A DNA stretch of 9,819 bases, taken from contig SCRB01000816.1 in the NCBI GenBank assembly GCA_004299545.1, forward strand, positions 1 to 9,819, written 5' to 3'. The notes beneath the pieces were generated by a model. That model worked only from the letters and a program-made list of their open reading frames with translations, had not been told where the DNA came from and ran no database searches. The translations under genes and the position numbers were made by a program. Positions 1 to 7,105 of the stretch are shown here, piece after piece (position 1 is the stretch's first letter; every line of letters begins with the position of its first letter). This DNA comes from Rhizobiaceae bacterium. Lineage in GTDB: Bacteria; Pseudomonadota; Alphaproteobacteria; Rhizobiales; Rhizobiaceae.

Positions 1-59
1 GCCTCGGGGATAAGGTTCGGCCTCTCATCTATCACGGTCGCAATTATCATCGTTTGTGA
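1..59 (+). CDS. C-terminal end of an unidentified upstream gene (partial)
   Basis: The third forward frame is open from the window edge and ends at TGA 57-59, giving a basic tail that finishes in HGRNYHRL. The stop overlaps the GTG start of the next gene as GTGA, a typical translational-coupling junction in compact operons, and the same type of junction recurs further down this operon. That overlap is the main reason to believe the frame is coding. Only about 18 residues are visible, too few to assign a family. By position it could be a hydroxylase subunit or another accessory gene, but that is inference. Confidence 0.45.
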   Translation, partial: LGDKVRPLIYHGRNYHRL

Positions 60-1012
60 CCGGTATTCCGTTCGCAGACTGGATATCGAAATTGCAATCG
101 AAGCCCTTTCCGGAAACCATCGACCAGACGCTGGCCCTTCTCGAAGGCCAGGATTATGTCGCCGACAGGGCGCTGGCGACCGTCCTGTTCCTTGGTCTGC
201 GCATGAAGCGGCCGCTTTTCCTGGAAGGCGAGGCGGGCGTCGGCAAGACCGAGATCGCCAAGGTGCTCGCATCCGCGCTCGGCAGGCGGCTGATCCGCCT
301 GCAATGTTATGAAGGCCTCGACATTTCCTCTGCCGTCTATGAATGGAATTATGCGGCGCAGATGATCGAGATCCGTATCGGCGAAGCGGCGGGCGCGGTC
401 GATCGCTCCGCGATGGAAAGGAACGTCTTCTCGGAAAAATATCTCATCCGCCGTCCGGTTCTCGATGCGCTCGGCGGCAAGAAGGGCGCCGCCCCCGTCT
501 TCCTGATCGACGAACTCGACCGCACGGACGAGGCGTTCGAGGCGTTTCTCCTGGAAATCCTGTCCGATTACCAGGTGACGGTGCCGGAACTGGGCACGAT
601 CCGGGCCGAGGAGCCGCCGATCGTCATCATAACGACCAACCGGACGCGCGAGATCCATGACGCGCTGAAGCGCCGCTGCCTTTATCACTGGGTGGATTAT
701 CCGAACGCGGAGCGCGAACTGGAGATCGTGCGGCGCAAGGTGCCGAACGCCAACCGGCGGCTTTCGGCGGAAATCGTGCATTTCATCCAGAAGCTGCGCC
801 AGATCGACCTCTTCAAGGTGCCGGGGGTGGCCGAGACGATCGACTGGGCCGGCGCACTGACGGAACTCGACAAGCTCGCGCTCGATCCCGAAACCATCTC
901 CGACACGATCGGCGTCCTGCTCAAATACCAGGACGACATCGCCAGGATCGGTGAAGGCGAAGGCCGCCGTATCCTCGATGAGGTCAAGACGGAGTTGGCG
1001 GCGGCGGAATAG
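56..1012 (+). CDS. coxD: MoxR-family AAA+ ATPase, CoxD-like
   Basis: A 318-residue AAA+ ATPase of the MoxR class, close in layout to CoxD of aerobic CO dehydrogenase clusters. Walker A is GEAGVGKT (residues 58-65), Walker B is VFLIDELD (148-155), sensor 1 is around IITTNRT (191-197), and KRR (205-207) is a likely arginine finger. The C-terminal helical lid follows. CoxD is known to act on the apo molybdenum subunit during assembly of the metal cluster; MoxR proteins generally work as chaperones with a VWA partner, and the next gene encodes one. The GTG at 56 is the only good start that gives the GTGA overlap with the upstream frame. No strong ribosome-binding site precedes it, consistent with coupled translation. 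Family members usually begin nearer residue 15-20, so the N-terminus is slightly long. The product is expected to be cytoplasmic. Confidence 0.9.
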   Translation: MTGIPFADWISKLQSKPFPETIDQTLALLEGQDYVADRALATVLFLGLRMKRPLFLEGEAGVGKTEIAKVLASALGRRLIRLQCYEGLDISSAVYEWNYAAQMIEIRIGEAAGAVDRSAMERNVFSEKYLIRRPVLDALGGKKGAAPVFLIDELDRTDEAFEAFLLEILSDYQVTVPELGTIRAEEPPIVIITTNRTREIHDALKRRCLYHWVDYPNAERELEIVRRKVPNANRRLSAEIVHFIQKLRQIDLFKVPGVAETIDWAGALTELDKLALDPETISDTIGVLLKYQDDIARIGEGEGRRILDEVKTELAAAE

Positions 1013-1027
1013 CAGGCTCAGCATGCG

Positions 1028-2290
1028 ATGACCAACCCCGCTGCCCATCTCGACGGCCGGCCCGACGGTCGGCTTGCCGACAATATCGTTCATTTCGCCC
1101 GTACGCTGCGCAAGGCCGGGATGCGGGTCGGGCCGGCCTCCGTCGTCGATGCCATCGACGCGGTGCTGACATCGGGGATCGGCAGCCGCGACGATTTCTA
1201 CTGGACGCTCCACGCCGTGCTGGTGACGCGGCATGAGGATCATGCCGTCTTCGACGAAGCCTTTCGGCTTTTCTGGCGTTCGCGGGAACTGATTGAGAAA
1301 ATGCTGGCGCTGTTTTCCCCGACCGTCGTCGATGCGCGCGAACGGCAGAAGCCGCGCGCCGCCGAATCGCGCGTCGGCGACGCGATGATGCAGGGGCGCG
1401 AAAACGACCGCAGGCGCCGGGAGGAACCGGAGATCGAAATCGACGCGCGCTTCACTTTTTCCGGCAACGAGGTCCTGCGGCAAAAAGACTTCGCGCAGAT
1501 GACGGCGCGGGAATTGGCCGAAGCCCGCCGCGCCATCGCACGACTGAAACTTCCTGTCGATCTCGTGCGCACCCGCCGCTTCAGGCCCGATCCGCGCGGT
1601 CCGCGGATCGACCAGCGCGCCATGATGCGCTCGGCGCTCAGGACCGGCGGAGACCTCATCCTGCCGCGTTTCCGCTCGACACGAACGGTCCATCCGCCGC
1701 TGGTGGTGCTTGCCGATATTTCAGGCTCGATGAGTCAGTACACGCGCATCTTCCTGCATTTCATGCACGCGCTGGCGGAAAAGCGCCGCAACGTCCACAC
1801 CTTCGTCTTTGGCACGAGGCTGACCAACCTGACGCGCCAGATGCGCCATCGCGATCCGGACGAGGCGCTGGCGCAATGCGCTTCGATCGTCAAGGACTGG
1901 TCGGGCGGCACGCGCATCGGCGAGGCCATCGGTACGTTCAACCGCCTCTGGTCGCGGCGCGTGCTCGGGCAGGGGGCCGTCGTTCTTCTCATCACGGACG
2001 GCCTGGAGCGGGACGATATTGCGAGCCTTGCGCATGAAATGGAGCGGCTCTCCAAATCATGCCGCAAGCTGATCTGGCTGAACCCGCTGCTCAGGTTCGA
2101 CGGCTTCGAGGCCAAGGCGAGAGGGGTGAGGGCGATGTTGCCGCATGTCGACGCCTTCCGACCCGTGCATACGCTGGACGCGCTCTCCGATCTCTGTGCT
2201 TCGCTTTCGGGCGATGCGCGACAAAGTGACGATCCGAAATTGTGGATGAAAAGTGGCGACATTGGCCGGGAACGGCCATATGCTGCCTGA
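1028..2290 (+). CDS. coxE: VWA-domain protein, CoxE-like
   Basis: A 420-residue protein of the VWA_CoxE family, the usual partner of a MoxR ATPase. The N-terminal ~110 residues are helical (a conserved stretch runs NIVHFARTLRKAGMRVGP), followed by a charged Arg/Glu-rich linker around 110-160. The VWA domain lies in the C-terminal half. Its metal-ion-dependent adhesion site is complete: DISGS with Asp230, Ser232 and Ser234, then Thr295 in SGGTRIG and Asp324 in LLITDGLE. In cox systems CoxD and CoxE act together in post-translational maturation of the hydroxylase. It starts 15 nt after the ATPase stop, with only a weak ribosome-binding site, so translational coupling is likely. No signal peptide or membrane segment is seen, so a cytoplasmic or peripheral location is expected. 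Confidence 0.9.
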   Translation: MTNPAAHLDGRPDGRLADNIVHFARTLRKAGMRVGPASVVDAIDAVLTSGIGSRDDFYWTLHAVLVTRHEDHAVFDEAFRLFWRSRELIEKMLALFSPTVVDARERQKPRAAESRVGDAMMQGRENDRRRREEPEIEIDARFTFSGNEVLRQKDFAQMTARELAEARRAIARLKLPVDLVRTRRFRPDPRGPRIDQRAMMRSALRTGGDLILPRFRSTRTVHPPLVVLADISGSMSQYTRIFLHFMHALAEKRRNVHTFVFGTRLTNLTRQMRHRDPDEALAQCASIVKDWSGGTRIGEAIGTFNRLWSRRVLGQGAVVLLITDGLERDDIASLAHEMERLSKSCRKLIWLNPLLRFDGFEAKARGVRAMLPHVDAFRPVHTLDALSDLCASLSGDARQSDDPKLWMKSGDIGRERPYAA

Positions 2291-2296
2291 AGGAGA
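2290..2296 (+). promoter_or_regulatory. ribosome-binding site for the short XdhC gene
   Basis: AAGGAGA lies 5 nt before ATG 2302 and overlaps the last base of the preceding stop codon. It fixes the start at 2302 rather than at an in-frame ATG at 2242, which lies inside the coxE-like gene and would add 20 unrelated residues. Confidence 0.75.
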
Positions 2297-2301
2297 CGCT
2301 C

Positions 2302-2640
2302 ATGGAAAACGTTCAGGCACATGATGAACTTCGCGATCCCTTGATGATCGCGGAAGGATGGATGCGCGAAGGCAAGGACGTGGCGATCGCGACCGTGGTG
2401 GAGACCTGGGGATCGGCGCCGCGCCCCACCGGCAGCCATCTTGTGATCGACCGGGAAGGGAATTTCGAGGGTTCCGTGTCGGGCGGCTGCGTCGAAGGCG
2501 CCGTCGTCGCCGAGGCGGCCGATGTGCTCGAAACCGGCAAGCCGCGCATGCTCGAATTCGGGGTTGCCGACGAGACCGCATGGCGGGTCGGCCTCTCCTG
2601 CGGCGGCAGGATCAGGGTCTATGTCGAAAGGCTGGGCTGA
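2302..2640 (+). CDS. XdhC/CoxI N-terminal-domain protein (short, stand-alone)
   Basis: A 112-residue protein made only of the XdhC_CoxI domain. Conserved blocks are GSAPRPTG (37-44), SGGCVEG (60-66, Cys63) and GLSCGGRIRVYVE (97-109, Cys100). Full-length XdhC proteins are about 270-330 residues, with this domain followed by a Rossmann-like domain. Here the protein stops after the first domain and the Rossmann part is in the next gene. XdhC binds molybdenum cofactor, protects its sulfurated form and delivers it to the apo-hydroxylase; the conserved cysteine in the GGC motif is important for cofactor binding in studied homologues. The two proteins probably work as a pair, which is inference from adjacency. 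The start is chosen from the strong ribosome-binding site and 11-nt spacing from the previous stop. Confidence 0.88.
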   Translation: MENVQAHDELRDPLMIAEGWMREGKDVAIATVVETWGSAPRPTGSHLVIDREGNFEGSVSGGCVEGAVVAEAADVLETGKPRMLEFGVADETAWRVGLSCGGRIRVYVERLG

Positions 2641-2674
2641 AAAGAAATACGGATAAGACAGGGAGGCGGGGCAA

Positions 2675-3385
2675 GTGGATCCTCATCTTCTCAAGCAACT
2701 GAACGCGGAACGGCAAGCGCGCCGCGCGGTGGTCCTCGTGACCGATCTCGGCGACGGGCGTGACCGCCTCGTCAGGGAAGGCGATGCGGTCTCGGGCGAT
2801 CTCGGGTTGGCAGTCGAAAAGGCGTTCCGATCCGGTAAATCGGGAACGATAGAGGCGGAGGGAAGGAATTTCTTCCTGAATGCCCATCTGCCGCCACCGA
2901 AACTCGTCCTGGTCGGGGCCGTTCATATCAGCCAGGCGCTGGCGCCGATGGCGACACTCGCCGGCTTCGACACCGAGATCATCGACCCGCGCACGGCATT
3001 CGCGACGGCGGAACGGTTTCCTGATGTTGTCCTCCATGCCGAATGGCCGGAGGAGGTCCTGAAGGAAAGGCCCTTCGATGCCTATACCGCCGTTGCCGCT
3101 TTGACGCATGACCCCAAAATCGACGATTTCGCGCTTGTTTCGGCGCTTAAGGCGCAGGCCTTCTACATCGGTGCGCTTGGCAGCAAGAAGACGCATGCCC
3201 GAAGGGTCGGGCGCTTGAAGGAAGCGGGGTTTGCGGAGGAAGTGATCGGGCGCATCCATGCGCCGATCGGCCTTTCCATCGGTGCCGCCAGCCCGGCGGA
3301 AATCGCGGTTGCGGTGCTGGCCGAGATCATCGCGGCCTTCCGTTCGCGCGGCGTCGGCGCCGCCGAAATGGAGAAGGCGGCATGA
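2675..3385 (+). CDS. XdhC-family protein, Rossmann-domain half
   Basis: A 236-residue protein carrying the XdhC C-terminal Rossmann-like domain. Seen motifs: LVLVGAVHIS (77-86), EIIDPR (101-106), LTHDPK (143-148), YIGALGSKKTHARR (164-177) and HAPIGLSIGAASPAEIAVAV (195-214). Residues 1-75 look like a worn-down XdhC N-domain: they keep the VREGDAVSGD-type segment but lack the cysteine motif that the preceding short protein has. The nucleotide-binding loop is GAVHIS rather than the classic GxGxxG, which I believe is common in this subfamily. The start is GTG 2675 with GGGAGG at 2661-2666, 8 nt upstream. The stop overlaps the next start as ATGA. Expected role: chaperone and delivery factor for sulfurated Moco, in complex with the short XdhC protein. 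Confidence 0.88.
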   Translation: MDPHLLKQLNAERQARRAVVLVTDLGDGRDRLVREGDAVSGDLGLAVEKAFRSGKSGTIEAEGRNFFLNAHLPPPKLVLVGAVHISQALAPMATLAGFDTEIIDPRTAFATAERFPDVVLHAEWPEEVLKERPFDAYTAVAALTHDPKIDDFALVSALKAQAFYIGALGSKKTHARRVGRLKEAGFAEEVIGRIHAPIGLSIGAASPAEIAVAVLAEIIAAFRSRGVGAAEMEKAA

Positions 3386-4995
3386 AATTCGGTCCCGTCC
3401 CCGTTTCGGAGGCGGAGGGAACCATTCTGGCTCACTCCCTTTCCGCCGGAAATGTTCGCATGCGCAAGGCGCGGCTCCTGTCGGGCGAGGACATTGCCCA
3501 ACTGGCGGCGGAAGGCGTGAAGGAACTCGTCGTCGCCAGGCTGGAGCCGGGCGACGTGGAGGAAAACCTCGCGGCGACGCGGATCGTGGAAGCTCTCCGC
3601 TTCACCGGGATCGAAGCGCGTCCCGCCGCGACCGGCCGCGTCAATCTCCACACCCCCGAAGCCGGGCTTTTCACGGTCAACAAGGATCTGGTCGACGCTC
3701 TCAACCGCGTCGATCCGAGCGTGACGGTCGCCACGCGTGCACACAATGCCACGATCGTTCCCGACCAGATGGTCGCGACGGTGAAGATCATCCCTTTCGC
3801 CGTTCGCGAAGAGGTGCTGGAAAAGGTTATGGAAATCGCCGGAAGCGGGGAGGCCTTCGCAGCCCATCCCTTCCGCCCGCTTCGCGTTGGCGTGGTGCAG
3901 ACGGTGCTGCCGACCCTGAAGGCGAGCGTGCTCGACAAGACGGTAAGGATTACCGAAGCGCGTCTGGCGCGTTCCGGCAGCCATGTGGGGGCGGAAAGAC
4001 GCACCCCGCACCGGGCGGAGGACGTGGCGGATGCCATCAACGCGATTTTCGACGAGAGCGACATGGTGCTGGTCTTCGGCGCTTCGGCCATGACCGACAG
4101 CGAGGACGTCGTTCCCGCCGCTATCCGCCGTGCCGGCGGCAACGTGCTGCATGTCGGCATGCCGGTCGATCCCGGCAATCTGTTCACGCTCGGCGAACGT
4201 GAAGGCAAGCCCGTTCTCGGTGCACCCGGATGCGCGCGCAGCCCGAAGGAAAACGGCTTCGACTGGGTGCTCGATCGCATCACTGCCGGCATCCCCCTCC
4301 GTTCGGAAGATATTTCGGCGATGGGTGTCGGCGGGTTGCTGATGGAGATTCCGAGCCGGCCCGAACCGCGCGAGAGGCCTGCTGCCGAGGCAGCGCGGCC
4401 CAAACTCTATGCGGTGCTGCTTGCGGCGGGCCGATCGAGCCGCATGGGTGGCCCGAACAAACTTCTCGCCGATTTCGATGGCACGCCGCTGGTGCGCCGG
4501 ACCGCAGAGCGCGCGCTTGCGAGTGGGGTCAGCGGCCTCGTCGTGGTGACGGGTCATCAGGCCGCGCGTGTCCGCGAAGCGCTGGCCGGTCTCGAGGTTT
4601 CCTTCGCGCACAACCCCGACTTCGCCGACGGCCTTTCCGGCTCGCTCAAGGCGGGCATCCATGCGCTTCCGGCCGATGCGGCGGGCGCCATGGTCGTTCT
4701 GGGCGACATGCCGGGCATAAGCCGGGCCGACTACCGGACCCTTGCGAAAGCCTTCGGCAATGCCGGTGGAAAGGCGATCGCGCGCGCGGTTCACGAAGGC
4801 AAGCGCGGCAACCCGGTCATCCTGCCGAAAGCGCTTTTCGCCGCCGTCGATCAGCTTCAGGGCGATGTCGGCGCGCGCCATCTCGTTGAAAGCGGCGACG
4901 CTCCGGTCGTCGATGTCGAGATCGGCGAGGGCGCCGAACTCGACGTCGACACACCGGACGCCATGCAGCGCGCCGGCGGGGTTCTGGCCGGTTGA
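3382..4995 (+). CDS. molybdopterin-binding domain fused to MocA/MobA-like nucleotidyltransferase
   Basis: A 537-residue two-domain protein. Residues 1 to ~335 resemble the molybdopterin-binding MoeA/MogA fold, with a segment FGASAMTDSEDVVPAAI (232-248) and GMPVDPGNLF (259-268) in the places where MoeA-type proteins bind the pterin. A linker rich in Pro, Glu and Ala (about 325-340) leads to an NTP-transferase domain. It shows the nucleotide loop LAAGRSSRMGG (347-357) with Lys360, LGDMPG (440-445), GNPV (476-479), GDVGAR (494-499) and DVDTP (521-525). The LAAG form of the loop is typical of the CTP-using MocA branch rather than LAGG of GTP-using MobA. Together with CoxD/E and XdhC neighbours this suggests production of molybdopterin cytosine dinucleotide. 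Similar fusions are often annotated as molybdopterin-binding/glycosyltransferase family 2. It is coupled at both ends, by ATGA and TTGA overlaps. Confidence 0.88.
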   Translation: MKFGPVPVSEAEGTILAHSLSAGNVRMRKARLLSGEDIAQLAAEGVKELVVARLEPGDVEENLAATRIVEALRFTGIEARPAATGRVNLHTPEAGLFTVNKDLVDALNRVDPSVTVATRAHNATIVPDQMVATVKIIPFAVREEVLEKVMEIAGSGEAFAAHPFRPLRVGVVQTVLPTLKASVLDKTVRITEARLARSGSHVGAERRTPHRAEDVADAINAIFDESDMVLVFGASAMTDSEDVVPAAIRRAGGNVLHVGMPVDPGNLFTLGEREGKPVLGAPGCARSPKENGFDWVLDRITAGIPLRSEDISAMGVGGLLMEIPSRPEPRERPAAEAARPKLYAVLLAAGRSSRMGGPNKLLADFDGTPLVRRTAERALASGVSGLVVVTGHQAARVREALAGLEVSFAHNPDFADGLSGSLKAGIHALPADAAGAMVVLGDMPGISRADYRTLAKAFGNAGGKAIARAVHEGKRGNPVILPKALFAAVDQLQGDVGARHLVESGDAPVVDVEIGEGAELDVDTPDAMQRAGGVLAG

Positions 4996-5891
4996 AAGGA
5001 CGTATAAGAGGTCCCGCGTCAGCCCTGCTGGCGCTCGCCCTGTCGGCCGGCCTTGTGGCCGGTGCCAGTGCCGACCCGCTTGTGCTGAAGCCCTACAAGG
5101 ACGATCTTTTCGCCTATCCGGCGCAATTGTCGGAAAAGGACGGCGGCGCCTATCGCGTCTTCGACTATCGCGAGATGCGCGACATCAACGGCCGCGATAC
5201 CATTCCCGAAAAGAGGGTGCAGGCAAAATATGTCTCGCTGGGGGTGCTTCGCGTCCAGCATGACCGCTACCTTGCCTCGGATATGGGCTGGCTGCGCTAC
5301 TTCGCCGTCGGCACGGAAAAGAGCGCGAAAATCATCACCGTCTACCTGCACGGGCAGGGCGGTAGCCGCAGCCAGGGCGTCGACGACTTCACCTTCGGCG
5401 GCAATTTCAACCGCATCAAGAATCTGATGGCGCAAAACGGCGGGCTTTACCTGTCGCCGGATTTCTCCGATTTCGGCGTCAAGGGTACGATGGAGGTCGC
5501 CGCCATCATCAACCATTCCCTCAAGGCCGCGCCCAGTGCGGCGCTCTTCGTCGCCTGCGGTTCGATGGGCGGTCATATCTGCTGGCGGCTTGCCGACGAT
5601 CCCACGATCGCGCCGAAGCTCTCCGGCCTTCTGCTCCTCGGGTCCTTGTGGGACGAGGATTTCTTCAAGAGCCGCGCCTGGCGTTTGAAGGTGCCGGTTT
5701 TCTTCGCGCAGGGAAGCCATGACGTGGTTTTCCCCATCGCACGTCAGGAAGCCTTCTTCGAGGAGATCCGCAAGCGCTCGCCGGGCTACCCGACGAAATT
5801 CATGCGCTTCGAAACCGGCACGCATGGAACGCCGATCCGCATGGTCGATTGGCGCAAGGCGCTCGACTGGATGCTGTCGCTCAGGCGCTGA
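4992..5891 (+). CDS. exported alpha/beta hydrolase-like protein
   Basis: A 299-residue protein with a Sec signal peptide: basic MKGRIRG, a hydrophobic Ala/Leu-rich core, and a likely cleavage after ASA at residue 27. The rest looks like an alpha/beta hydrolase. LHGQGG (119-124) suits the oxyanion region, CGSMGG (189-194) the nucleophile elbow with Ser191, Asp244 lies in GSHD and His278 in TGTHG, giving a full Ser-Asp-His triad by spacing. The elbow has Cys instead of the first Gly of GxSxG. The start is TTG 4992, overlapping the previous stop as TTGA; no later start keeps the signal peptide. Substrate is unknown; an esterase, lipase or amidase in the periplasm is possible. It is the last gene of the operon, yet its predicted location differs from the cytoplasmic cofactor proteins. 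Confidence 0.78.
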   Translation: MKGRIRGPASALLALALSAGLVAGASADPLVLKPYKDDLFAYPAQLSEKDGGAYRVFDYREMRDINGRDTIPEKRVQAKYVSLGVLRVQHDRYLASDMGWLRYFAVGTEKSAKIITVYLHGQGGSRSQGVDDFTFGGNFNRIKNLMAQNGGLYLSPDFSDFGVKGTMEVAAIINHSLKAAPSAALFVACGSMGGHICWRLADDPTIAPKLSGLLLLGSLWDEDFFKSRAWRLKVPVFFAQGSHDVVFPIARQEAFFEEIRKRSPGYPTKFMRFETGTHGTPIRMVDWRKALDWMLSLRR

Positions 5892-5906
5892 CGACGATAT
5901 GCCCCG

Positions 5907-5951
5907 TCATGGTTGGCCCCTTCATGGTGGACCGCGTCATGGCGATGCGTC
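5907..5951. repeat. three imperfect 15-bp tandem units sharing TCATGG
   Basis: TCATGG recurs at 5907, 5922 and 5937, exactly 15 bp apart. The rest of each unit is only loosely similar. The run lies between the two convergent genes and extends into the 3' end of the minus-strand gene, where the repeated TCA supplies its TGA stop and two further in-frame backup stops. It may be chance or a decayed tandem duplication. Confidence 0.35.
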
Positions 5952-6968
5952 GTAGTTGACGACCGGTTTCATGTCCTCCTTGCCGTCGAAGGCGGCATCG
6001 ACGTCGTAATGGACCAGGGACGTCTCGCCATAGCGGAAAATCCATTTACCGCGCGTGCCGGCGTCGCCTTTGGCGTCCCATTTGTCGCGCGACGTGATCG
6101 CCTGGTCCTGCGTGTCGAAATCCGACCCGGACAACTGGCTGACCACCTTGAACCCGATCAGATAGATGCGGTCGACCTTCTTCTTTGTCCTGTCGTCGTC
6201 GTAGCGGATATCGAGTTGGGGCACGGCAAAGCGAAGGTTGCGTATCGCGCCTTTGTCGTCGGCGAGAAAATAGACGGCGGTGGCGTTGTTGGCGTCCTTG
6301 GCGCAGGCGAAGCGGAAAATTGTCGCCTTTCGCTCGGGCGTTCCCTGCGGGTCGGATTCGTAGTTGAAGCCGATGTCCCACTTCTCCGGCTCCTCGTTGC
6401 CGCTCTCGGCCGCGATCAGGGGGCAGGTGCCAGTATAATCCTTGAGGAAGGCCGCCTTCGCCTTCTGCAATGCTGCGTCCGTCGGCGGCGGGCTGTCGCC
6501 GCACTGGTTCGGCAATGCGGACGGAAGATCGCCCGTGGCGGGCTTCAGGTCGCCTTTCTCGATGTGAAGCGGGGTGAAAGGCGTGGTCTGGATCGTGGGG
6601 TCGGAGAGGCGCAGCGTATAGCAACCGCCGAAAACCTGCTTTTTCCCGTCCTTTGCGGTCGCCTCAATCGCTACCGGCAAGGAAAAATAGGTGCTTCCCG
6701 CCGCACCTTCGCTGGAAGCGTTCCCTTCCAGAACCTTTACGCTCGCCATGTCCTCGAAGCCCTTCGCATAGGTGTCGAGGTCTTTCGCCGGGGGCTCGGA
6801 AAAATAGCCGTAGGCGCGTGAATATTCATGCCGGTTGATGGCGTTGTAGAGCGACCGGACGAGGGCGTCCGGCGTACTGCGGTCATCGAAATAGGGTTCT
6901 TCCGCAAGGGCGGGAACGGCGCTGGCGAAAAGCGCTACGGCCAGGCAGGCAAGGCGGGCGAAACGCAT
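5937..6968 (-). CDS. secreted DUF1176-type protein
   Basis: A 343-residue protein with a clear signal peptide (MRFARLACLAVALF core, likely cleavage after ALA at residue 22). The N-terminal part (about 29-130) contains STPDALVRSLYNAINRHEYS and EGAAGSTYFSLPVAI and may have an NTF2-like fold. The C-terminal part, with ATIFRFACAKD (215-225), AVYFLADDKG (231-240) and RGKWIFRYG (306-314), matches my memory of rhizobial DUF1176 proteins. Four cysteines remain after cleavage (116, 156, 182, 222), so two disulfides are possible in the periplasm. Function is unknown for the family. The start ATG 6968 has GGAGG 4 nt upstream on the minus strand (6973-6977). It converges on the hydrolase gene and diverges from the DUF1993 gene. 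The signal peptide and ribosome-binding site favour this strand over a long overlapping frame on the plus strand. Confidence 0.82.
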   Translation of the reverse strand: MRFARLACLAVALFASAVPALAEEPYFDDRSTPDALVRSLYNAINRHEYSRAYGYFSEPPAKDLDTYAKGFEDMASVKVLEGNASSEGAAGSTYFSLPVAIEATAKDGKKQVFGGCYTLRLSDPTIQTTPFTPLHIEKGDLKPATGDLPSALPNQCGDSPPPTDAALQKAKAAFLKDYTGTCPLIAAESGNEEPEKWDIGFNYESDPQGTPERKATIFRFACAKDANNATAVYFLADDKGAIRNLRFAVPQLDIRYDDDRTKKKVDRIYLIGFKVVSQLSGSDFDTQDQAITSRDKWDAKGDAGTRGKWIFRYGETSLVHYDVDAAFDGKEDMKPVVNYDASP

Positions 6969-7004
6969 GGAGCCTCCGAATCATAGAGCCGGACCACCGG
7001 CACA

Positions 7005-7033
7005 ATCTAGCGCCGGAATGCGGCATGTCGAAG
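7005..7033 (-). promoter_or_regulatory. candidate promoter for the DUF1176-type gene
   Basis: Reading the minus strand, CTTCGA (7033-7028) and CTAGAT (7010-7005) are separated by 17 nt. CTAGAT matches 5 of 6 bases of the rhizobial housekeeping -10 element CTATAT; the -35 is poor (3 of 6 to CTTGAC). Transcription would start about 30 nt before the ATG, leaving room for the GGAGG ribosome-binding site. Prediction only. Confidence 0.3.
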
Positions 7034-7034
7034 A

Positions 7035-7063
7035 CTTGTCAGGAGGAGGGAGCGGAGTATTGT
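7035..7063 (+). promoter_or_regulatory. candidate promoter for the DUF1993 gene
   Basis: CTTGTC at 7035-7040 (followed by A, so TTGTCA at 7036-7041) matches 5 of 6 bases of the rhizobial -35 CTTGAC. TATTGT at 7058-7063 is a fair -10, 16 nt after TTGTCA. A start near 7070 would give a leader of about 36 nt containing the AAGGAA ribosome-binding site at 7091-7096. The site overlaps none of the opposing candidate promoter boxes. Prediction only. Confidence 0.35.
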
Positions 7064-7105
7064 CCGGCTGCCGCCAATTGAGACGGTGCGAAGGAACGGA
7101 CCAAT

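Noticed and set aside
47..1693. 548-codon open frame on the minus strand across the CoxD-like and CoxE-like genes
   Set aside because: The plus strand encodes two clear families with complete motifs. The minus frame is Arg/Asp/His-rich with no recognisable motif, typical of an antisense shadow in GC-rich DNA.
2638..2677. Possible frameshift splitting one xdhC gene in two
   Set aside because: The first protein ends at a natural domain boundary, the second has its own GGGAGG-GTG start, and the second carries a remnant N-domain of its own, so these are two genes.
3163..4881. 572-codon open frame on the minus strand across the XdhC and MocA-like genes
   Set aside because: Same reasoning: an Arg/His-rich shadow of well-supported plus-strand genes, with no motifs.
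5913..6821. 302-codon plus-strand frame opposite the DUF1176-type gene
   Set aside because: The minus-strand protein has a signal peptide, a ribosome-binding site and family resemblance. The plus frame has none of these.
6988..7016. Repeated GCCGG/CCGGC motifs as an operator between the divergent genes
   Set aside because: Arms are only 5 bp and such words are common in GC-rich DNA; not enough to call a site.
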